Notes: generated by a model from the sequence alone, not told the origin. DNA of 64,000 bases from Spartobacteria bacterium (GCA_003169975.1 PNAA01000058.1:1-64000); one strand, 5' to 3'; positions 8,350 to 18,288 are shown, numbered from the stretch's first letter. Numbers and translations are program-made.

Positions 8350-9162
8350 ATGTCGGACAAGCCTTCGAAACTCAAAATCGCCGATCGCGAATTCACTTCG
8401 CGCCTGCTCGTCGGCACCGGCAAGTTCGCTTCCAACGAACTGATGCGCGACGCGCTCGACGCGAGCGGCACCGAGTTGGTGACGGTCGCGTTGCGGCGCG
8501 CCGATCTCTCCGGCCACAGCGATCCTTTCGCGAACATTCTCGATTTCATCGACCCGAAACGTTACCTCCTCCTGCCGAACACGAGCGGCGCGCGCAACGC
8601 CGACGAAGCCGTTAGGCTGGCGCGTCTCGCGGTCACGGCGGGTCTGCCGTCGTGGATCAAGCTCGAGATTCATCCCGATCCGCGTTACCTGCTGCCCGAC
8701 CCGGTCGAGACACTCGCCGCGGCGACGATTCTCGTGAAGGAGGGCTTCACCGTTCTTCCCTACATCAACGCCGACCCGGTCCTCGCCAAGCGTCTGCAGG
8801 ATGTTGGGACCGCGACCGTCATGCCGCTCGGCTCACCGATCGGCAGCAACCGCGGAATCGAAACGCGCGCGCAGATCGAGATCATCATCGAGCAAGCGAC
8901 CGTGCCAGTGGTGGTCGACGCCGGCCTGGGCGCACCGAGCCAGGCGGCCGAAGCGCTCGAAATGGGCGCCGATGCCGTGCTCGTGAATACCGCGATCGCG
9001 ATCGCGTCCGATCCGGTCCGCATGGCACACGCCTTCCGCAAAGCGGTCGAAGCCGGCCGCGACGCCCGCGAGATCGGCCTTGCGGAAGCGCGCACGACCG
9101 CCTCGGCGACCAGCCCGCTGACTGCCTTTTTCTCCGAAGAAACGGCCGCGCAAAAACTGTAA
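8350..9162 (+). CDS. thiG: Thiazole synthase
   Basis: A 270-residue TIM-barrel enzyme that builds the thiazole phosphate moiety of thiamine from 1-deoxyxylulose 5-phosphate, dehydroglycine and ThiS thiocarboxylate. It begins with [14 protein letters not shown]. The active-site Lys is in [16 protein letters not shown], and the phosphate-binding region has [13 protein letters not shown] and [20 protein letters not shown]. No other thiamine gene is adjacent, so ThiS, ThiF and ThiH must be encoded elsewhere. The ATG at 8350 fits the family start. Confidence 0.95.
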   Translation: MSDKPSKLKIADREFTSRLLVGTGKFASNELMRDALDASGTELVTVALRRADLSGHSDPFANILDFIDPKRYLLLPNTSGARNADEAVRLARLAVTAGLPSWIKLEIHPDPRYLLPDPVETLAAATILVKEGFTVLPYINADPVLAKRLQDVGTATVMPLGSPIGSNRGIETRAQIEIIIEQATVPVVVDAGLGAPSQAAEALEMGADAVLVNTAIAIASDPVRMAHAFRKAVEAGRDAREIGLAEARTTASATSPLTAFFSEETAAQKL

Positions 9163-9186
9163 CCGCGGTCGGCGGCCAAGCTGTCG

Positions 9187-9480
9187 AGTTCTACGCGCCG
9201 GCGCGCGTTTACGGCGCGCCTAACGACTTGCTACAGCCGCGATTATTTCAATCTGAAACACAAAACGCCCTGGGCAATGCTATCAATTTCGAGCTGCAAC
9301 CGGTCCGCGATTTTTTTCGACGAGAACACCTCTTATTGGCGGCATGAGTTTCACCTCGATGGATTCCGGATCGATGTCACCACGCCATCGTCGACTCATC
9401 CGAGTGCCACGTCGTGGCTGAAATCACGCAACGCGTCCACTCGTTAGGCGGATTCACGCAGCCCGAGGTAATGGTATTCC
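9187..9480 (+). pseudogene. Frameshifted remnant of a malto-oligosyltrehalose trehalohydrolase-like GH13 gene
   Basis: Pieces of one protein appear in different frames. They are DYFNLKHKTPW, then NAINFELQPVRDFFRRE, then YWRHEFHLDGFRID, then SSECHVVAEITQRV. In TreZ-type GH13 enzymes these follow each other in this order (DYFN.KHKTPWG.AINF, PVR.FF..N, YW..E.HLDG.R.D with the catalytic Asp, then HV.AEI..RV). At least three frameshifts separate them, so the gene is dead. It follows thiG after about 25 bp. Confidence 0.75.
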
Positions 9481-9523
9481 GCTCGTTGTAGACTCCACCG
9501 AAAAGCTTCCCGGGGTTTCGGCG

Positions 9524-9817
9524 TTACTTCCCGTCGTACGCCCGCTGCAGCGCTGCGACATCGAGCTTCTTCATTGGCATCACCGCATGCATGACTCGTT
9601 GGAAGCCGGCTGCGTCCCTGGCCCATTCGGCAAACTTGGTCGGCACGATCTGCCAGGAGAGACCGTATTTATCGGTAAGCCAGCCGCATTGAACTTCCTC
9701 CCCGCCGCCGGATGTGAGCCTCTCCCAGTAATAGTCGATCTCCGCCTGCGTCTCGCAGTTGACCACGAACGAAACCGCTTCGGTGAACTTGAAGCGCGGC
9801 CCGCCGTTCAAGGCGCC
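9524..9817 (-). pseudogene. C-terminal remnant of a PhnB-like (VOC fold) protein
   Basis: The last 97 or so residues of this frame read as a PhnB/3-demethylubiquinone methyltransferase-like VOC protein: [46 protein letters not shown] and [20 protein letters not shown]. The family's N-terminal half (start to the first Phe-rich strand) is replaced by sequence belonging to the neighbouring DUF4440 remnant on the other strand, so the gene is truncated at about 9817. Confidence 0.7.
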
Positions 9818-10214
9818 GCAGACAAGAACAACTCGGCCAGTGACAAGGCGACAATTACCCAAATGGAACGGGACGTCATCACGGCGATGGTCAAGAAAGA
9901 CAGCGCCAAACTGCTCAGCGTCGGCCATCCTGACGCCGGTTCATCGATTCCCCGGCGCGATCGGGACGCTCAAGAGTTTCGCCGCCGACATTAAATCGGG
10001 AGCCTATTCTATCGCGTCGATGCACCTCGATGATCTGAAAGTCCGCGTCTTCGGTGATGCCGGTGTGGCGGTCGGTTTGGAGACGGAGAAGAGCCGCTAC
10101 AAAGGCAAGGACACAAGTGGGCAATATCGCTTTACCGACACATGGTTGAAGCGCGACGGTCGCTGGCTCTGCGTGGCCTCAGCCGCCACTGTCGTCACGC
10201 CGACGAAGCACTAG
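9815..10214 (+). pseudogene. Broken DUF4440/SnoaL-like (NTF2 fold) gene
   Basis: The first part, [20 protein letters not shown], is in one frame (from about 9815). The second, FAADIKSGAYSIASMHLDDL to QYRFTDTWLKRDGRWLCVAS, is in another. This is the order of an NTF2-fold DUF4440 protein, but about 20 residues between the helix and the beta-sheet half are missing and the frame changes near 9940. It directly abuts the VOC remnant on the other strand, a second sign of rearrangement here. Confidence 0.7.
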
Positions 10215-10345
10215 GCTGGCGGTGGCGCGATCCCGCCCGGCTTCCTCCGCTGAGATGGCTGGCCAGCGGGAGGCATCGCCGGGTTAGCCCATGCTTCCCC
10301 GTCTTTGATTTAGGCGACGCGCTCTGCCATTCTTCGGACAGGCGT

Positions 10346-10825
10346 TTGAAAACAAAGATCCTTTCACTCTCGGAGCTGAGCCGGCGCGCGGACGAAATTC
10401 GTCAGGCCAGGCAACGGCTGGTCCTCACCAACGGCTGCTTCGACCTCCTGCACGTCGGGCATGTGCGCTATCTGAAACAGGCGCGAGAGCTCGGCGACTT
10501 CTTGGCTGTCGCGGTCAATGCCGATGAGTCGGTGCGGGAGTTGAAAGGCGCAGGACGTCCGCTGAATTCCGCGGAGGATCGGGCGGAAGTATTGGCGGCG
10601 TTGGAGTGCGTCGATTTTGTCACCATTTTTCCAGCCTTACGGGCGACGCAAGTAATCGAGGCGCTGCGGCCGGCGATTTACGTGAAAGGGGGCGATTATA
10701 CGTTGGAGAGTCTCGACCCGGAAGAAGTCGCGGCGCTCAAAGCTGCGGGCGCGGAAATCAAGACGCTGCCGCTCGTCCCGGGAAAATCCACCTCGAGTTT
10801 GCTCGGGCGGATGCAGCAGCTTTAG
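10346..10825 (+). CDS. rfaE2: D-glycero-beta-D-manno-heptose 1-phosphate adenylyltransferase
   Basis: A 159-residue nucleotidyltransferase, equal to the C-terminal domain of HldE and standing alone. It has TNGCFDLLHVGHVRYL with the catalytic HxGH, VNADESVRELKG and PAIYVKGGDYTLESLDPEE. It makes ADP-heptose for the lipopolysaccharide core. TTG 10346 is preferred because GGACAGG lies just upstream and because the longer frame adds non-conserved sequence. It is followed 3 nt later by purN. Confidence 0.88.
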   Translation: MKTKILSLSELSRRADEIRQARQRLVLTNGCFDLLHVGHVRYLKQARELGDFLAVAVNADESVRELKGAGRPLNSAEDRAEVLAALECVDFVTIFPALRATQVIEALRPAIYVKGGDYTLESLDPEEVAALKAAGAEIKTLPLVPGKSTSSLLGRMQQL

Positions 10826-10828
10826 CGC

Positions 10829-11425
10829 ATGAGTCGTCTCGCCCTCGGGATCCTTGGCTCCGGCAAAGGTTCGAACTGCCGCGCGATTCTGGCGAAAATT
10901 CGCCGCGGCGAACTGGCGGCTGATTGCCGGCTGGTCGTGTCGGACGTCGCCGATGCCGGCATCCTGGAGGTGGCGCGTGAATTCGGCGTCCCGGATGTTT
11001 TTCTTTCTCCCGGAAAATTCCGGGCCAAGCTCGAACCGGAGGTAGAGCAACAACTCGTTAGGCGCTTGCACGAAGCCGGGGTGGAGTTGGTGGTTCTCGC
11101 CGGGTTCATGCGCGTGCTCAAGTCGACCATCCTGCAGGCGTTTCCACGTCGCATTATCAATCTGCATCCTTCACTCCTCCCAAAATTTCCGGGGCGCGAA
11201 GCGTGGGCCCAGGCCCTGGCGGCAGGCGAAAAGGTCACGGGTTGCACCGTTCATTTCGTCGACGCCGGAGTGGACAGCGGCGAAATCATCGCGCAACGGG
11301 AAGTGCCGATCTTGCCTAACGACACGCCCGCGACTCTGCACGAGCGGATCCAACTCGCGGAGCGGGAACTTTTTCCCGCTGTGATCGCAGAACTGGCGGC
11401 GAAGATGGCGACCGCGAAAAGCTAG
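10829..11425 (+). CDS. purN: Phosphoribosylglycinamide formyltransferase
   Basis: A 198-residue enzyme of purine synthesis that transfers a formyl group from 10-formyl-THF to GAR. The GSGKGSNCRAIL loop binds phosphate. The active-site Asn and His are in RIINLHPSLLPKFPG and the Asp is in VHFVDAGVDSGEII. The usual length is about 200. It follows rfaE2 with a 3-nt gap, and its stop overlaps the gpsA stop on the other strand by 4 nt, a convergent arrangement. Confidence 0.95.
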   Translation: MSRLALGILGSGKGSNCRAILAKIRRGELAADCRLVVSDVADAGILEVAREFGVPDVFLSPGKFRAKLEPEVEQQLVRRLHEAGVELVVLAGFMRVLKSTILQAFPRRIINLHPSLLPKFPGREAWAQALAAGEKVTGCTVHFVDAGVDSGEIIAQREVPILPNDTPATLHERIQLAERELFPAVIAELAAKMATAKS

Positions 11426-12417
11426 CCGCGCTCGGATTTTTGATCCCGGCCTAACAACTCCTGCATCGCCTGTGCGGGCGACTTGCCCTCGTGCAGGACG
11501 GCATAGACCTGATCGATGATCGGAGTTTCGACGGCGAGTTTGCGCGCGCATTCAAAGGCGCTGCGGGCGGTGGGAATTCCTTCCGCCACGGTTTTCATCC
11601 CGCGCGTGATGTCTGCCAGGCTCTTGCCCCGTCCGAGCTGTTCGCCGAGTCCACGATTGCGACTGTGACGGCTGAAGCAGGTCGCAATCAAATCTCCCGC
11701 GCCGCTCAGCCCTTGGAAGGTGCGGGCATCGCCTCCCATCGCGACACCGAGGCGGAAAAGCTCCGCCAGTGAGCGGGTCACCAGAGCGGCCTTGGAATTG
11801 TCGCCGAAACCGAAGCCATCGCTCACTCCGGCCGGGATGGCGAAAATGTTTTTTAAGGCGCCGCCAAGCTCGATCCCGACGACTTCGTCGCTCGTGTAAA
11901 CGCGGAAACGAGAACTTCCCAGAGTCGCCTGAAGTTGTTCCGCGACCGCTTCGTCGCGACAGCCGAGAACCGTCGCGCTCGGTAATCCGCGCGCCACTTC
12001 GACGGCGAGGTTTGGTCCGGAGAGGACGGACACGGGATTGTTAGGGAACTTTTCCGACAGGATCTCGCTCATGCGCAGGCCGGTGCCGTGCTCGATCCCT
12101 TTGGTGCAGCTCATCAGGATCGCAGATTCCCTAGTCAATTCCAGGCGGAGTTTCGACGCGACCTCTCGCAGCGCGACCGAGGGCGTGACAAAGACGATCA
12201 AATCAGCCGCCGTGCAATCGGCGAGACTACTCGTTAGGCAAACGTTAGGCGGCAATTCCACCGCGGGCAAGTAATCCGGGTTCTGCCGGCTCCGAGAGAT
12301 CTCCTCCACGCGTTCCGGTGTATGACCCCAAAGAATGATGTCGTTGCCGTGCGAGGCCCAGAGGACGGCGAGCGCAGTGCCCCAACCGCCCGTTCCCAGA
12401 ATGGCTGTTCTTCGCAT
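11422..12417 (-). CDS. gpsA: NAD(P)+-dependent glycerol-3-phosphate dehydrogenase
   Basis: A 331-residue enzyme that reduces dihydroxyacetone phosphate to sn-glycerol 3-phosphate for phospholipid synthesis. The N-terminal Rossmann motif is ILGTGGWGTALAVLW. Further family blocks are MSCTKGIE, VLSGPNLAVEVARGLPSA, the catalytic Lys in GGALKNIFAIPAG and GAGDLIATCFSRHSRNRGLG. It lies 10 nt downstream of plsY, which uses its product. It is the last gene of a six-gene minus-strand operon. Confidence 0.95.
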   Translation of the reverse strand: MRRTAILGTGGWGTALAVLWASHGNDIILWGHTPERVEEISRSRQNPDYLPAVELPPNVCLTSSLADCTAADLIVFVTPSVALREVASKLRLELTRESAILMSCTKGIEHGTGLRMSEILSEKFPNNPVSVLSGPNLAVEVARGLPSATVLGCRDEAVAEQLQATLGSSRFRVYTSDEVVGIELGGALKNIFAIPAGVSDGFGFGDNSKAALVTRSLAELFRLGVAMGGDARTFQGLSGAGDLIATCFSRHSRNRGLGEQLGRGKSLADITRGMKTVAEGIPTARSAFECARKLAVETPIIDQVYAVLHEGKSPAQAMQELLGRDQKSERG

Positions 12418-12427
12418 CGCGTCAGTG

Positions 12428-13060
12428 TTAGCCGAAACGCTGCTCTTTTCCGTGAAAAAGACGTTGCATATTGGAACGATGTCGCCAAATGACGACGCCC
12501 GCGATCAGGATCGAAAATGGCAGCAGACTCGCGCCCGTCAGCAATTTGAGGCGCAGGTAAAGCATGACGAAGACCGGCAGCGCTGCGGCCGCAGTGATGG
12601 ATGCCACGGAAACGTAACGCGTGACTTGAAAAAGAATCAGCCAGACCGCAAACACAGAGACGACGGCAATTGGCATCAGCCCGAGCAGCACGCCGGCCGA
12701 GGTCGCAACGCCTTTCCCTCCTCGGAACCCAAGCCAGACCGGAAAGGTGTGGCCGAGAATGCAGGCAAGGCCACCCGCAATACCGATCAGCTCTCGCTGC
12801 GTCGTATGAGGGATAAGGGCTAGGGCGATTGCAAACGCAAGCCTAACAGCCACAAATCCTTTCAGGACGTCCAGAGCGAATACCAGGTAACCCCATTTCT
12901 TTCCCAAGACTCGCAGCACATTGGTCGCGCCAATGTTCCCGCTCCCCTGTTTTCTGATGTCGACTCCGCGGGCGCGGGAGACGAGATATCCGTTGGGGCA
13001 AGAGCCCAGAAGGTACCCAATGGCAGCTGCGATGAGATAGCTAAGAATCGGGTAATGCAC
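12428..13060 (-). CDS. plsY: Acyl-phosphate:glycerol-3-phosphate acyltransferase
   Basis: A 210-residue inner-membrane protein with about five transmembrane helices. The three cytoplasmic PlsY motifs are present: GSGNIGATNVLRVLGKKWG, FRGGKGVATSAGV and HRSNMQRLFHGKE. It acylates glycerol 3-phosphate with acyl phosphate as the first step of phosphatidic acid synthesis. It sits between mnmG (3 nt upstream) and gpsA, which supplies its acceptor. Confidence 0.95.
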   Translation of the reverse strand: MHYPILSYLIAAAIGYLLGSCPNGYLVSRARGVDIRKQGSGNIGATNVLRVLGKKWGYLVFALDVLKGFVAVRLAFAIALALIPHTTQRELIGIAGGLACILGHTFPVWLGFRGGKGVATSAGVLLGLMPIAVVSVFAVWLILFQVTRYVSVASITAAAALPVFVMLYLRLKLLTGASLLPFSILIAGVVIWRHRSNMQRLFHGKEQRFG

Positions 13061-13063
13061 CAG

Positions 13064-14950
13064 TTAAGATATTGATTGTACACATGTTCTGTTTTGCTTA
13101 CTGAGCCAGATTGTCAGAATTCCCAAGTCACTCGGCGTAACACCACTAATGCGCCCGGCTTGACCAATGTTTTCGGGACGAAGGCCCGCTAACTTTTGGC
13201 GGGCTTCATTTCGTAACCCAGGAACCGCCGAGTAATCGAGTTCGGCCGGGATCCGAACCGACTCCGCCAAGTGCATCGACTGCAATTGTTCGTTATGCCG
13301 GCGGATATAACCCTCGTACTTTAGTTCGGTCTCCAATAGTTCCCAAATTTCGGCGTCGATTTCGCGCAGAAGCGCTGGCGGCAGGGTTTGCACACGAAAT
13401 TCCGGGCGTTTCATGGCGTGCCCAAGGGTCTGTCCTTCCAATCGCGTATTCACAGCCATCTCGCGCGCTGTTTGCAGGAGTCGTGACTTCTTCTCGATTA
13501 TTTCCATTCGCCGAGGTCCGACGAGACCCAGGGAGGCGGCTTTCGCGGTCAATCTTTGGTCGGCATTGTCCTGTCGCAAGAGAAGGCGGTGTTCGGCTCG
13601 GCTGGTAAACATTCGATACGGCTCTTGCGTGCCTCGGGTGACCAGATCATCGATCAGGACGCCGATATAGGCTTCGTTTCTGTCGAGAACAAGAGTCGGT
13701 TGATCCGCAAGCTTTAGGGCTGCATTGGCACCGGCGATCAAGCCTTGGGCAGCGGCTTCTTCATAACCGGACGTTCCGTTTATTTGGCCGGCGAAATAAA
13801 GTCCGGAGACCAGTTTCGTCTCCAGCGTGGATTGGAGCTGGGTGGGAGGAAAAAAGTCATACTCAACGGCGTAACCGGGGCGCATGATCTGCGCGTTTTG
13901 AAGCCCAGGGATCGACCGGATAAATTCGATCTGCACCTCATAGGGGAGGCTGGTAGAAACCCCATTAATATAGAATTCCTCGGTTTGTCGGCCTTCGGGC
14001 TCCAGGAAGAGCTGATGCTGCGACTTGTCCGAGAATTTTACCACCTTGTCCTCGATGGAGGGACAATACCTGGGTCCGGTACCTTCGATGCGCCCGCTGT
14101 AGAGGGGTGAGCGATGTAAATTCCGCCGAATAATCTCGTGTGTTTCTGGAGTCGTTGCTGTGATCCAGCACGGCATTTGTTCCACGTGGAAACTTCCATC
14201 ATGGACTCTGTTCAGAGCCAAGAATTCGCCGTCGCCGAATTCTTCGTCGGCAGGAAGATAGCTAAATCGGCTGGGAGGCTCATCTCCCAACTGTTTGCTG
14301 CAAGCAGTGAAATCGATGGAGCGAGCGTTTATGCGGCATGGAGTTCCAGTCTTGAACCGGCCGGTAATGAAACCCAACTCACGCAGATTGTCGCTGAGCG
14401 GCGAGGAACTATCCGCCATTCGCCCTCCCGCCTGGCTGCGGTCGCCGACATGGAGCAAGCCCCGCAAAAACGTGCCTGCGGTAATGACCACGCTCCCCGC
14501 GTGCACGGACAGACCAAAATCAGATTGCACCCCAACGGCCCGCCCATTCTCCACGAGAATCTTTACCACGCCCCCTTGCTTCACATCGAGCCCCGCCTGG
14601 CGCTCGAGGAGGGCCTTCATCCGAAATTGATAGGCCTTTTTGTCGCATTGCACTCTGGGGGCGCGGACACTCGGTCCCTTCGTCCTGTTCAGCATCCGGA
14701 ACTGGATCCCCGTTGCATCGGCGTTGATCCCCATCGCGCCCCCGAGGGCGTCGATCTCCCGTACGATATGACCTTTCGCCAGACCGCCAATGGCAGGGTT
14801 GCAAGACATCTGGCCAATCGTGTCCAGATTTTGGCTGAAGAGGAGCGTTTCGGCGCCAAGACGTGCTGCCGCGAGGGCCGCCTCGATTCCCGCGTGACCC
14901 GCACCGACTACGACAACATCATACTTCTTCGTGAGAAAAAAATGTTCCAT
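13064..14950 (-). CDS. mnmG: tRNA uridine 5-carboxymethylaminomethyl modification enzyme
   Basis: A 628-residue FAD protein; with MnmE it installs the cmnm5 group at U34 of tRNAs. The dinucleotide-binding site is [20 protein letters not shown]. Further family blocks are [41 protein letters not shown] and [12 protein letters not shown], and the C-terminal helical domain ends with [15 protein letters not shown]. Length is normal. The body of the gene lacks the dispersed GCCTAACG word over several kb and looks slightly lower in GC than its neighbours. Confidence 0.96.
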   Translation of the reverse strand: MEHFFLTKKYDVVVVGAGHAGIEAALAAARLGAETLLFSQNLDTIGQMSCNPAIGGLAKGHIVREIDALGGAMGINADATGIQFRMLNRTKGPSVRAPRVQCDKKAYQFRMKALLERQAGLDVKQGGVVKILVENGRAVGVQSDFGLSVHAGSVVITAGTFLRGLLHVGDRSQAGGRMADSSSPLSDNLRELGFITGRFKTGTPCRINARSIDFTACSKQLGDEPPSRFSYLPADEEFGDGEFLALNRVHDGSFHVEQMPCWITATTPETHEIIRRNLHRSPLYSGRIEGTGPRYCPSIEDKVVKFSDKSQHQLFLEPEGRQTEEFYINGVSTSLPYEVQIEFIRSIPGLQNAQIMRPGYAVEYDFFPPTQLQSTLETKLVSGLYFAGQINGTSGYEEAAAQGLIAGANAALKLADQPTLVLDRNEAYIGVLIDDLVTRGTQEPYRMFTSRAEHRLLLRQDNADQRLTAKAASLGLVGPRRMEIIEKKSRLLQTAREMAVNTRLEGQTLGHAMKRPEFRVQTLPPALLREIDAEIWELLETELKYEGYIRRHNEQLQSMHLAESVRIPAELDYSAVPGLRNEARQKLAGLRPENIGQAGRISGVTPSDLGILTIWLSKQNRTCVQSIS

Positions 14951-14956
14951 ATGGAA

Positions 14957-15364
14957 TCACGAAGCGTTTACTATGCGATCGAACGGCGAGGGCAATAGCA
15001 CCGAGAGCGACCAAGTGTGGTGCACGCCGCCGCGACCCACGCAGGAAACAGCCAGCGCCGGGTTAAACTCCGCCAGGAATTGCCGGCACGCGCCACACGG
15101 TATTACCGGGACTTCCGTGTCGGCCACCACCGCGATGCCAGTGAACTGACGGCATCCCTCCTGGACGGCGGTCGAAACCGCAACTCGCTCGGCGCAGATG
15201 GTCAGGCCGAACGACACGTTCTCGACGTTGCAACCGGTGAAGATCTCGCCCGAATCGGCCAGCACCGCCGCGCCAACAGCGAATTTGGAGTACGGTGCAT
15301 AGGCACGTTCCCGAGCCGCCCAGGCATGCTCCTCCAGGGACTTCCAGTTTATTTGTGGGCCCAT
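14957..15364 (-). CDS. cdd: Cytidine deaminase
   Basis: A 135-residue homotetrameric-type enzyme that deaminates cytidine and deoxycytidine. It shows FAVGAAVLADSGEIFTGCNV with the substrate-binding NVEN, the catalytic CAERVA, and the zinc ligands in PCGACRQFL. Its start overlaps the end of the TVP38 gene by 16 bp and its stop lies 6 nt before mnmG, so it is translated from the operon mRNA. Confidence 0.94.
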   Translation of the reverse strand: MGPQINWKSLEEHAWAARERAYAPYSKFAVGAAVLADSGEIFTGCNVENVSFGLTICAERVAVSTAVQEGCRQFTGIAVVADTEVPVIPCGACRQFLAEFNPALAVSCVGRGGVHHTWSLSVLLPSPFDRIVNAS

Positions 15365-16131
15365 GCCTTGCTTTCCGTAACTATATTGTCATCCATTATT
15401 TGAATCCGTATTTTTTCATCCGCGGCAGCCTTTTCCTCGGCCTCCTGCATGAGGCGCAGCGAGATTCGCCCCAGCAAGGCCAACACGATGACTGCCAGCA
15501 ACAGTCCGCCGCCCCAAACCCAGTATTCGATTATTCGCGGGTGACTCTTTCCCCGCAGAAGGTTCAAGCCAAGCTGACCCAGCGTGCCGATGTAAGCGTA
15601 GAGAAACAACCCCGGGGCCTGCCCAATCGCCACCCACAGAATACAGGTGCGAAATCGGATGGTGGTCAACCCGTAAAGATAATTGAGCAGGCTGGTGGGA
15701 AAAAGAGGGTGTAACTGGCTGAGCAAGATGATCTTCCAACCCTCCCGCTCGACCGCGGGCTCCAACGCCTCCAAGGTCGCGTTCCGAAGTAATCTCCTCC
15801 GGAGCCACCGGCGTCCAATCCAGCGACTCAGGAAAAACGAAATAGCAGCACCGGTGACATTGCCGACAAGAATGATAAAGAACCCCCACCAGAGCCCGAA
15901 AAAGAATCCGCCGCCGATGCTCAGCAGCCCGCCCGGTAACAAGAGCACGTTGCAGCAGGCGTAAAGAACCGGATACCAGATCGCGCTCCAGGCACCAAGA
16001 TGCATCACCTTCTGCTGCACCTGCGCCAGCCAATCGGCGATCGGCAAGAAACGGCTGGCGACAAAAAGCAACGTCCCGAGCAGCACCAGCCCGCCGACTT
16101 GAATGTAGACTGCGCGCCGTACTTTCGACAT
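15349..16131 (-). CDS. TVP38/TMEM64 (SNARE-associated/DedA-like) membrane protein
   Basis: A 260-residue inner-membrane protein with about six hydrophobic helices. The central SNARE-associated domain shows LPGGLLSIGGGFFFGLWWGF, GNVTGAAISFFLSRWIGRRW and LHPLFPTSLLNYLYGLT, which matches the VTT family. Members are thought to act in membrane lipid handling; the exact activity here is unknown. It starts 18 nt after the upstream methyltransferase and overlaps cdd. Confidence 0.8.
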   Translation of the reverse strand: MSKVRRAVYIQVGGLVLLGTLLFVASRFLPIADWLAQVQQKVMHLGAWSAIWYPVLYACCNVLLLPGGLLSIGGGFFFGLWWGFFIILVGNVTGAAISFFLSRWIGRRWLRRRLLRNATLEALEPAVEREGWKIILLSQLHPLFPTSLLNYLYGLTTIRFRTCILWVAIGQAPGLFLYAYIGTLGQLGLNLLRGKSHPRIIEYWVWGGGLLLAVIVLALLGRISLRLMQEAEEKAAADEKIRIQIMDDNIVTESKAWAHK

Positions 16132-16149
16132 CAGCGCAACTTGCCTACA

Positions 16150-17973
16150 TCAGAGGCTGCGCGCAAACGCCGCCAGCTCGACCGTCGCCGAGTATCGCAA
16201 AAAAGGGGTAATCAAATAAACGCCGGGAAAGCGCTCCAACGCCGCCTTCGAAATCTCGCGCGCGATTTCCAAACCGCGCGCACTGCCTTCGTCGCCTTCC
16301 GTTCCGGACATCCGGCTTCGGACTTCGTCCGGCACCACGATGCCGGGCACTTCGTTGTGCAGAAATTCCGCCTGCCGCCCACTGAGCAATGGCCACACGC
16401 CCGTGAAAATGGGAATACCCAGGCCACTGGTGCGGCTCGTCATGGCATCGAGGATGCGCAGATCGAACACCGGTTGCGTCATCACGTATTGCGCTCCCGC
16501 GGCAACCTTTCTCTCCAGACGCGAGAGCTGGGCATCGAGATTTTTCGAGTTCGGGTTAAAGGTGCAACCGACGACAAATTGCGTCGCGGCGCTGATCGAT
16601 TTGCCGGCGTGATTGAAGCCCTCGTTCATCCGCTTCACGATCCCGATCAGCTGGACGGAGTTGACGTCATAAACCGACACCGCTCCGGGATGATCACCCA
16701 CCCGCGCGGGATCGCCCGTGAGCGGCAGCACGTGGCGCATTCCAAGCGCCGCCATGCCGAGTAACTCACTCTGCAATCCGAGAACATTGCGATCGCGACA
16801 GCTCATATGAAGCAGCGGCGTGATTCCAAATCGCTCCTTCAACATCGCGCCGATCGCCAGATTGCTGACCCGCAGGATGGCGAGCGAATTATCAGCCAGC
16901 GTGATCGCATCGCAACCGGCCTGCACGAGAGCCTGCGCTCCGGCAAAATACTTCTCCAAGGCGAGCGTCTTTGGAGGATCCAGCTCGCAGATGATCACAC
17001 GATGTCCGGCCGCGATTCGGTCGAGCAAACTTTCTTCGGTCGGCGCGATGGGCTTCGGAGTTATGGATCGCGTCGGTTCCACGATCGGACTGATGGATTT
17101 GCTCCGCGCCGGAGCCAGTTCCGCGAGCGTCGCCGCGATCGCCGCGATCGTGCGTGGTGTCGTCCCGCAACATCCGCCGATCAGGCGTGCTCCCTGCGCT
17201 ACCATCTCGCGGGCCATCTTCGCGAAGTAATCGGGCGACGTGTAGTAGATGAACCGTCCTTCGTGATACTTCGGGTAGCCCGCATTCGGGTACGCCGAGA
17301 GCAAAAACTCCAGCGGCACGCGCTCCAGGAGATGCAATGTCGCCTGCGGACCATTCAAGCAGTTCACACCCACCACATCAGCCCCAAGCTTTCTTAATTT
17401 AACAAAGGCTTCGACTAGCGTCAGGCCGGATGGCAGCCGCCCCTCCTGCTCGCAAGCCAGCGAACAGATGGTGGGGATTTTCGACAGTTTCATTTTCGCA
17501 CGCAGAGCGAGCTCCAACTCGTCGTAGTCGAGGAAGGTCTCGAAAAAGATCGCGTCTGTTCCGCCATCGAGCAGACCCGAAACCTGCTCGGCAAAGACCG
17601 CCGCACGGTCTATCCCTCGAGTCTCCGCTTCATCGGCGGTGATTCCCAGCGGACCGACGCTTCCGGCCACGCAAACGTTCTTTCCCCTTGCCGCATCTCG
17701 CGCCAGTCGAGCGGCACTCGCGTTAATTTCGCGGGTCTGCTCACCGAAACCGAACCGCTCGAGTCGCACGGCGTTGGCGCCAAACGTATTGGTTTCAATC
17801 ACCCGGGCCCCCACCGCGATATAAGCGTCGTGAATCTTGCGGACCCGCTCCGGCTCGCTCACGCAGAGTTCCTCGAAACAACGCTCGAGGGGAACGCCGT
17901 CGTCGAGAAGCATTGTGCCCATCGCGCCGTCGCCGCAGATCAAACGGCTCTGAAGTTCGTCAAGAAGATCCAA
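16150..17973 (-). CDS. Bifunctional homocysteine S-methyltransferase/methylenetetrahydrofolate reductase
   Basis: A 607-residue fusion like YitJ. Residues 1-290 are the zinc-dependent homocysteine methyltransferase domain (GDGAMGTMLLDDG, ETNTFGAN, the zinc Cys in GVNCLNGP and the CC pair in IGGCCGTTPRTI). Residues 325-605 are the MTHFR domain (ICELDPPKTLALEKYF, DAITLADNSLA, LPLTGDPAR, FVVGCTFNPN, YVMTQPVFD). Together they reduce methylene-THF and use a methyl donor to make methionine. It is the first gene of the minus-strand operon. Confidence 0.92.
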   Translation of the reverse strand: MDLLDELQSRLICGDGAMGTMLLDDGVPLERCFEELCVSEPERVRKIHDAYIAVGARVIETNTFGANAVRLERFGFGEQTREINASAARLARDAARGKNVCVAGSVGPLGITADEAETRGIDRAAVFAEQVSGLLDGGTDAIFFETFLDYDELELALRAKMKLSKIPTICSLACEQEGRLPSGLTLVEAFVKLRKLGADVVGVNCLNGPQATLHLLERVPLEFLLSAYPNAGYPKYHEGRFIYYTSPDYFAKMAREMVAQGARLIGGCCGTTPRTIAAIAATLAELAPARSKSISPIVEPTRSITPKPIAPTEESLLDRIAAGHRVIICELDPPKTLALEKYFAGAQALVQAGCDAITLADNSLAILRVSNLAIGAMLKERFGITPLLHMSCRDRNVLGLQSELLGMAALGMRHVLPLTGDPARVGDHPGAVSVYDVNSVQLIGIVKRMNEGFNHAGKSISAATQFVVGCTFNPNSKNLDAQLSRLERKVAAGAQYVMTQPVFDLRILDAMTSRTSGLGIPIFTGVWPLLSGRQAEFLHNEVPGIVVPDEVRSRMSGTEGDEGSARGLEIAREISKAALERFPGVYLITPFLRYSATVELAAFARSL

Positions 17974-18087
17974 CGGCTAAGCGCTTAGCGCCGGCCCGGA
18001 CGCAGGTCAATCGTCATTCCACGCCGCAGGACGAAACGGCCTCCTCCATTTGCCCCGCCGAAATCTTGCCTAACGAACGAATCCAGC

Positions 18088-18288
18088 CTAACGAGCGAGA
18101 ATAACCTGCTTCTTATCCCAGGCATGCTTGCCCCCGCAATGCGAGCAGGTCACCGTCCCGGGCTTGAGCTTAGTGGCGGCAAAAACATCTTCCTCAATCA
18201 CGACTCCGGTCACGTTGAGTTTTTTTGTTGTCGGACATCTCACCAGAATTCTCTTGATCACGGCGGAATATCTCACACGCGCCACCAA
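18088..18288 (-). CDS. Small zinc-ribbon-like protein
   Basis: At most 66 residues from TTG 18288; GTG starts at 18285 and 18261 are possible, the latter giving MIKRILVRCP. It has one Cys near the N-terminus (VRCPTTKKLNVTG) and TCSHCGGKHAWDKKQ near the C-terminus, a pattern seen in many short uncharacterised bacterial proteins. With three Cys and a His it could bind one zinc. Two GCCTAACG words lie at its 3' end (18068, 18086). Function unknown. Confidence 0.65.
   Translation of the reverse strand: MVARVRYSAVIKRILVRCPTTKKLNVTGVVIEEDVFAATKLKPGTVTCSHCGGKHAWDKKQVILAR

Noticed and set aside
10142-10345. N-terminal extension of the heptose adenylyltransferase frame
   Set aside because: It overlaps the DUF4440 remnant in another frame, and the family starts near the TTG at 10346.
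13780-14998. Several plus-strand frames antisense to mnmG
   Set aside because: Shadows of the MnmG gene, Arg/Ser/Pro-rich with no family motif.
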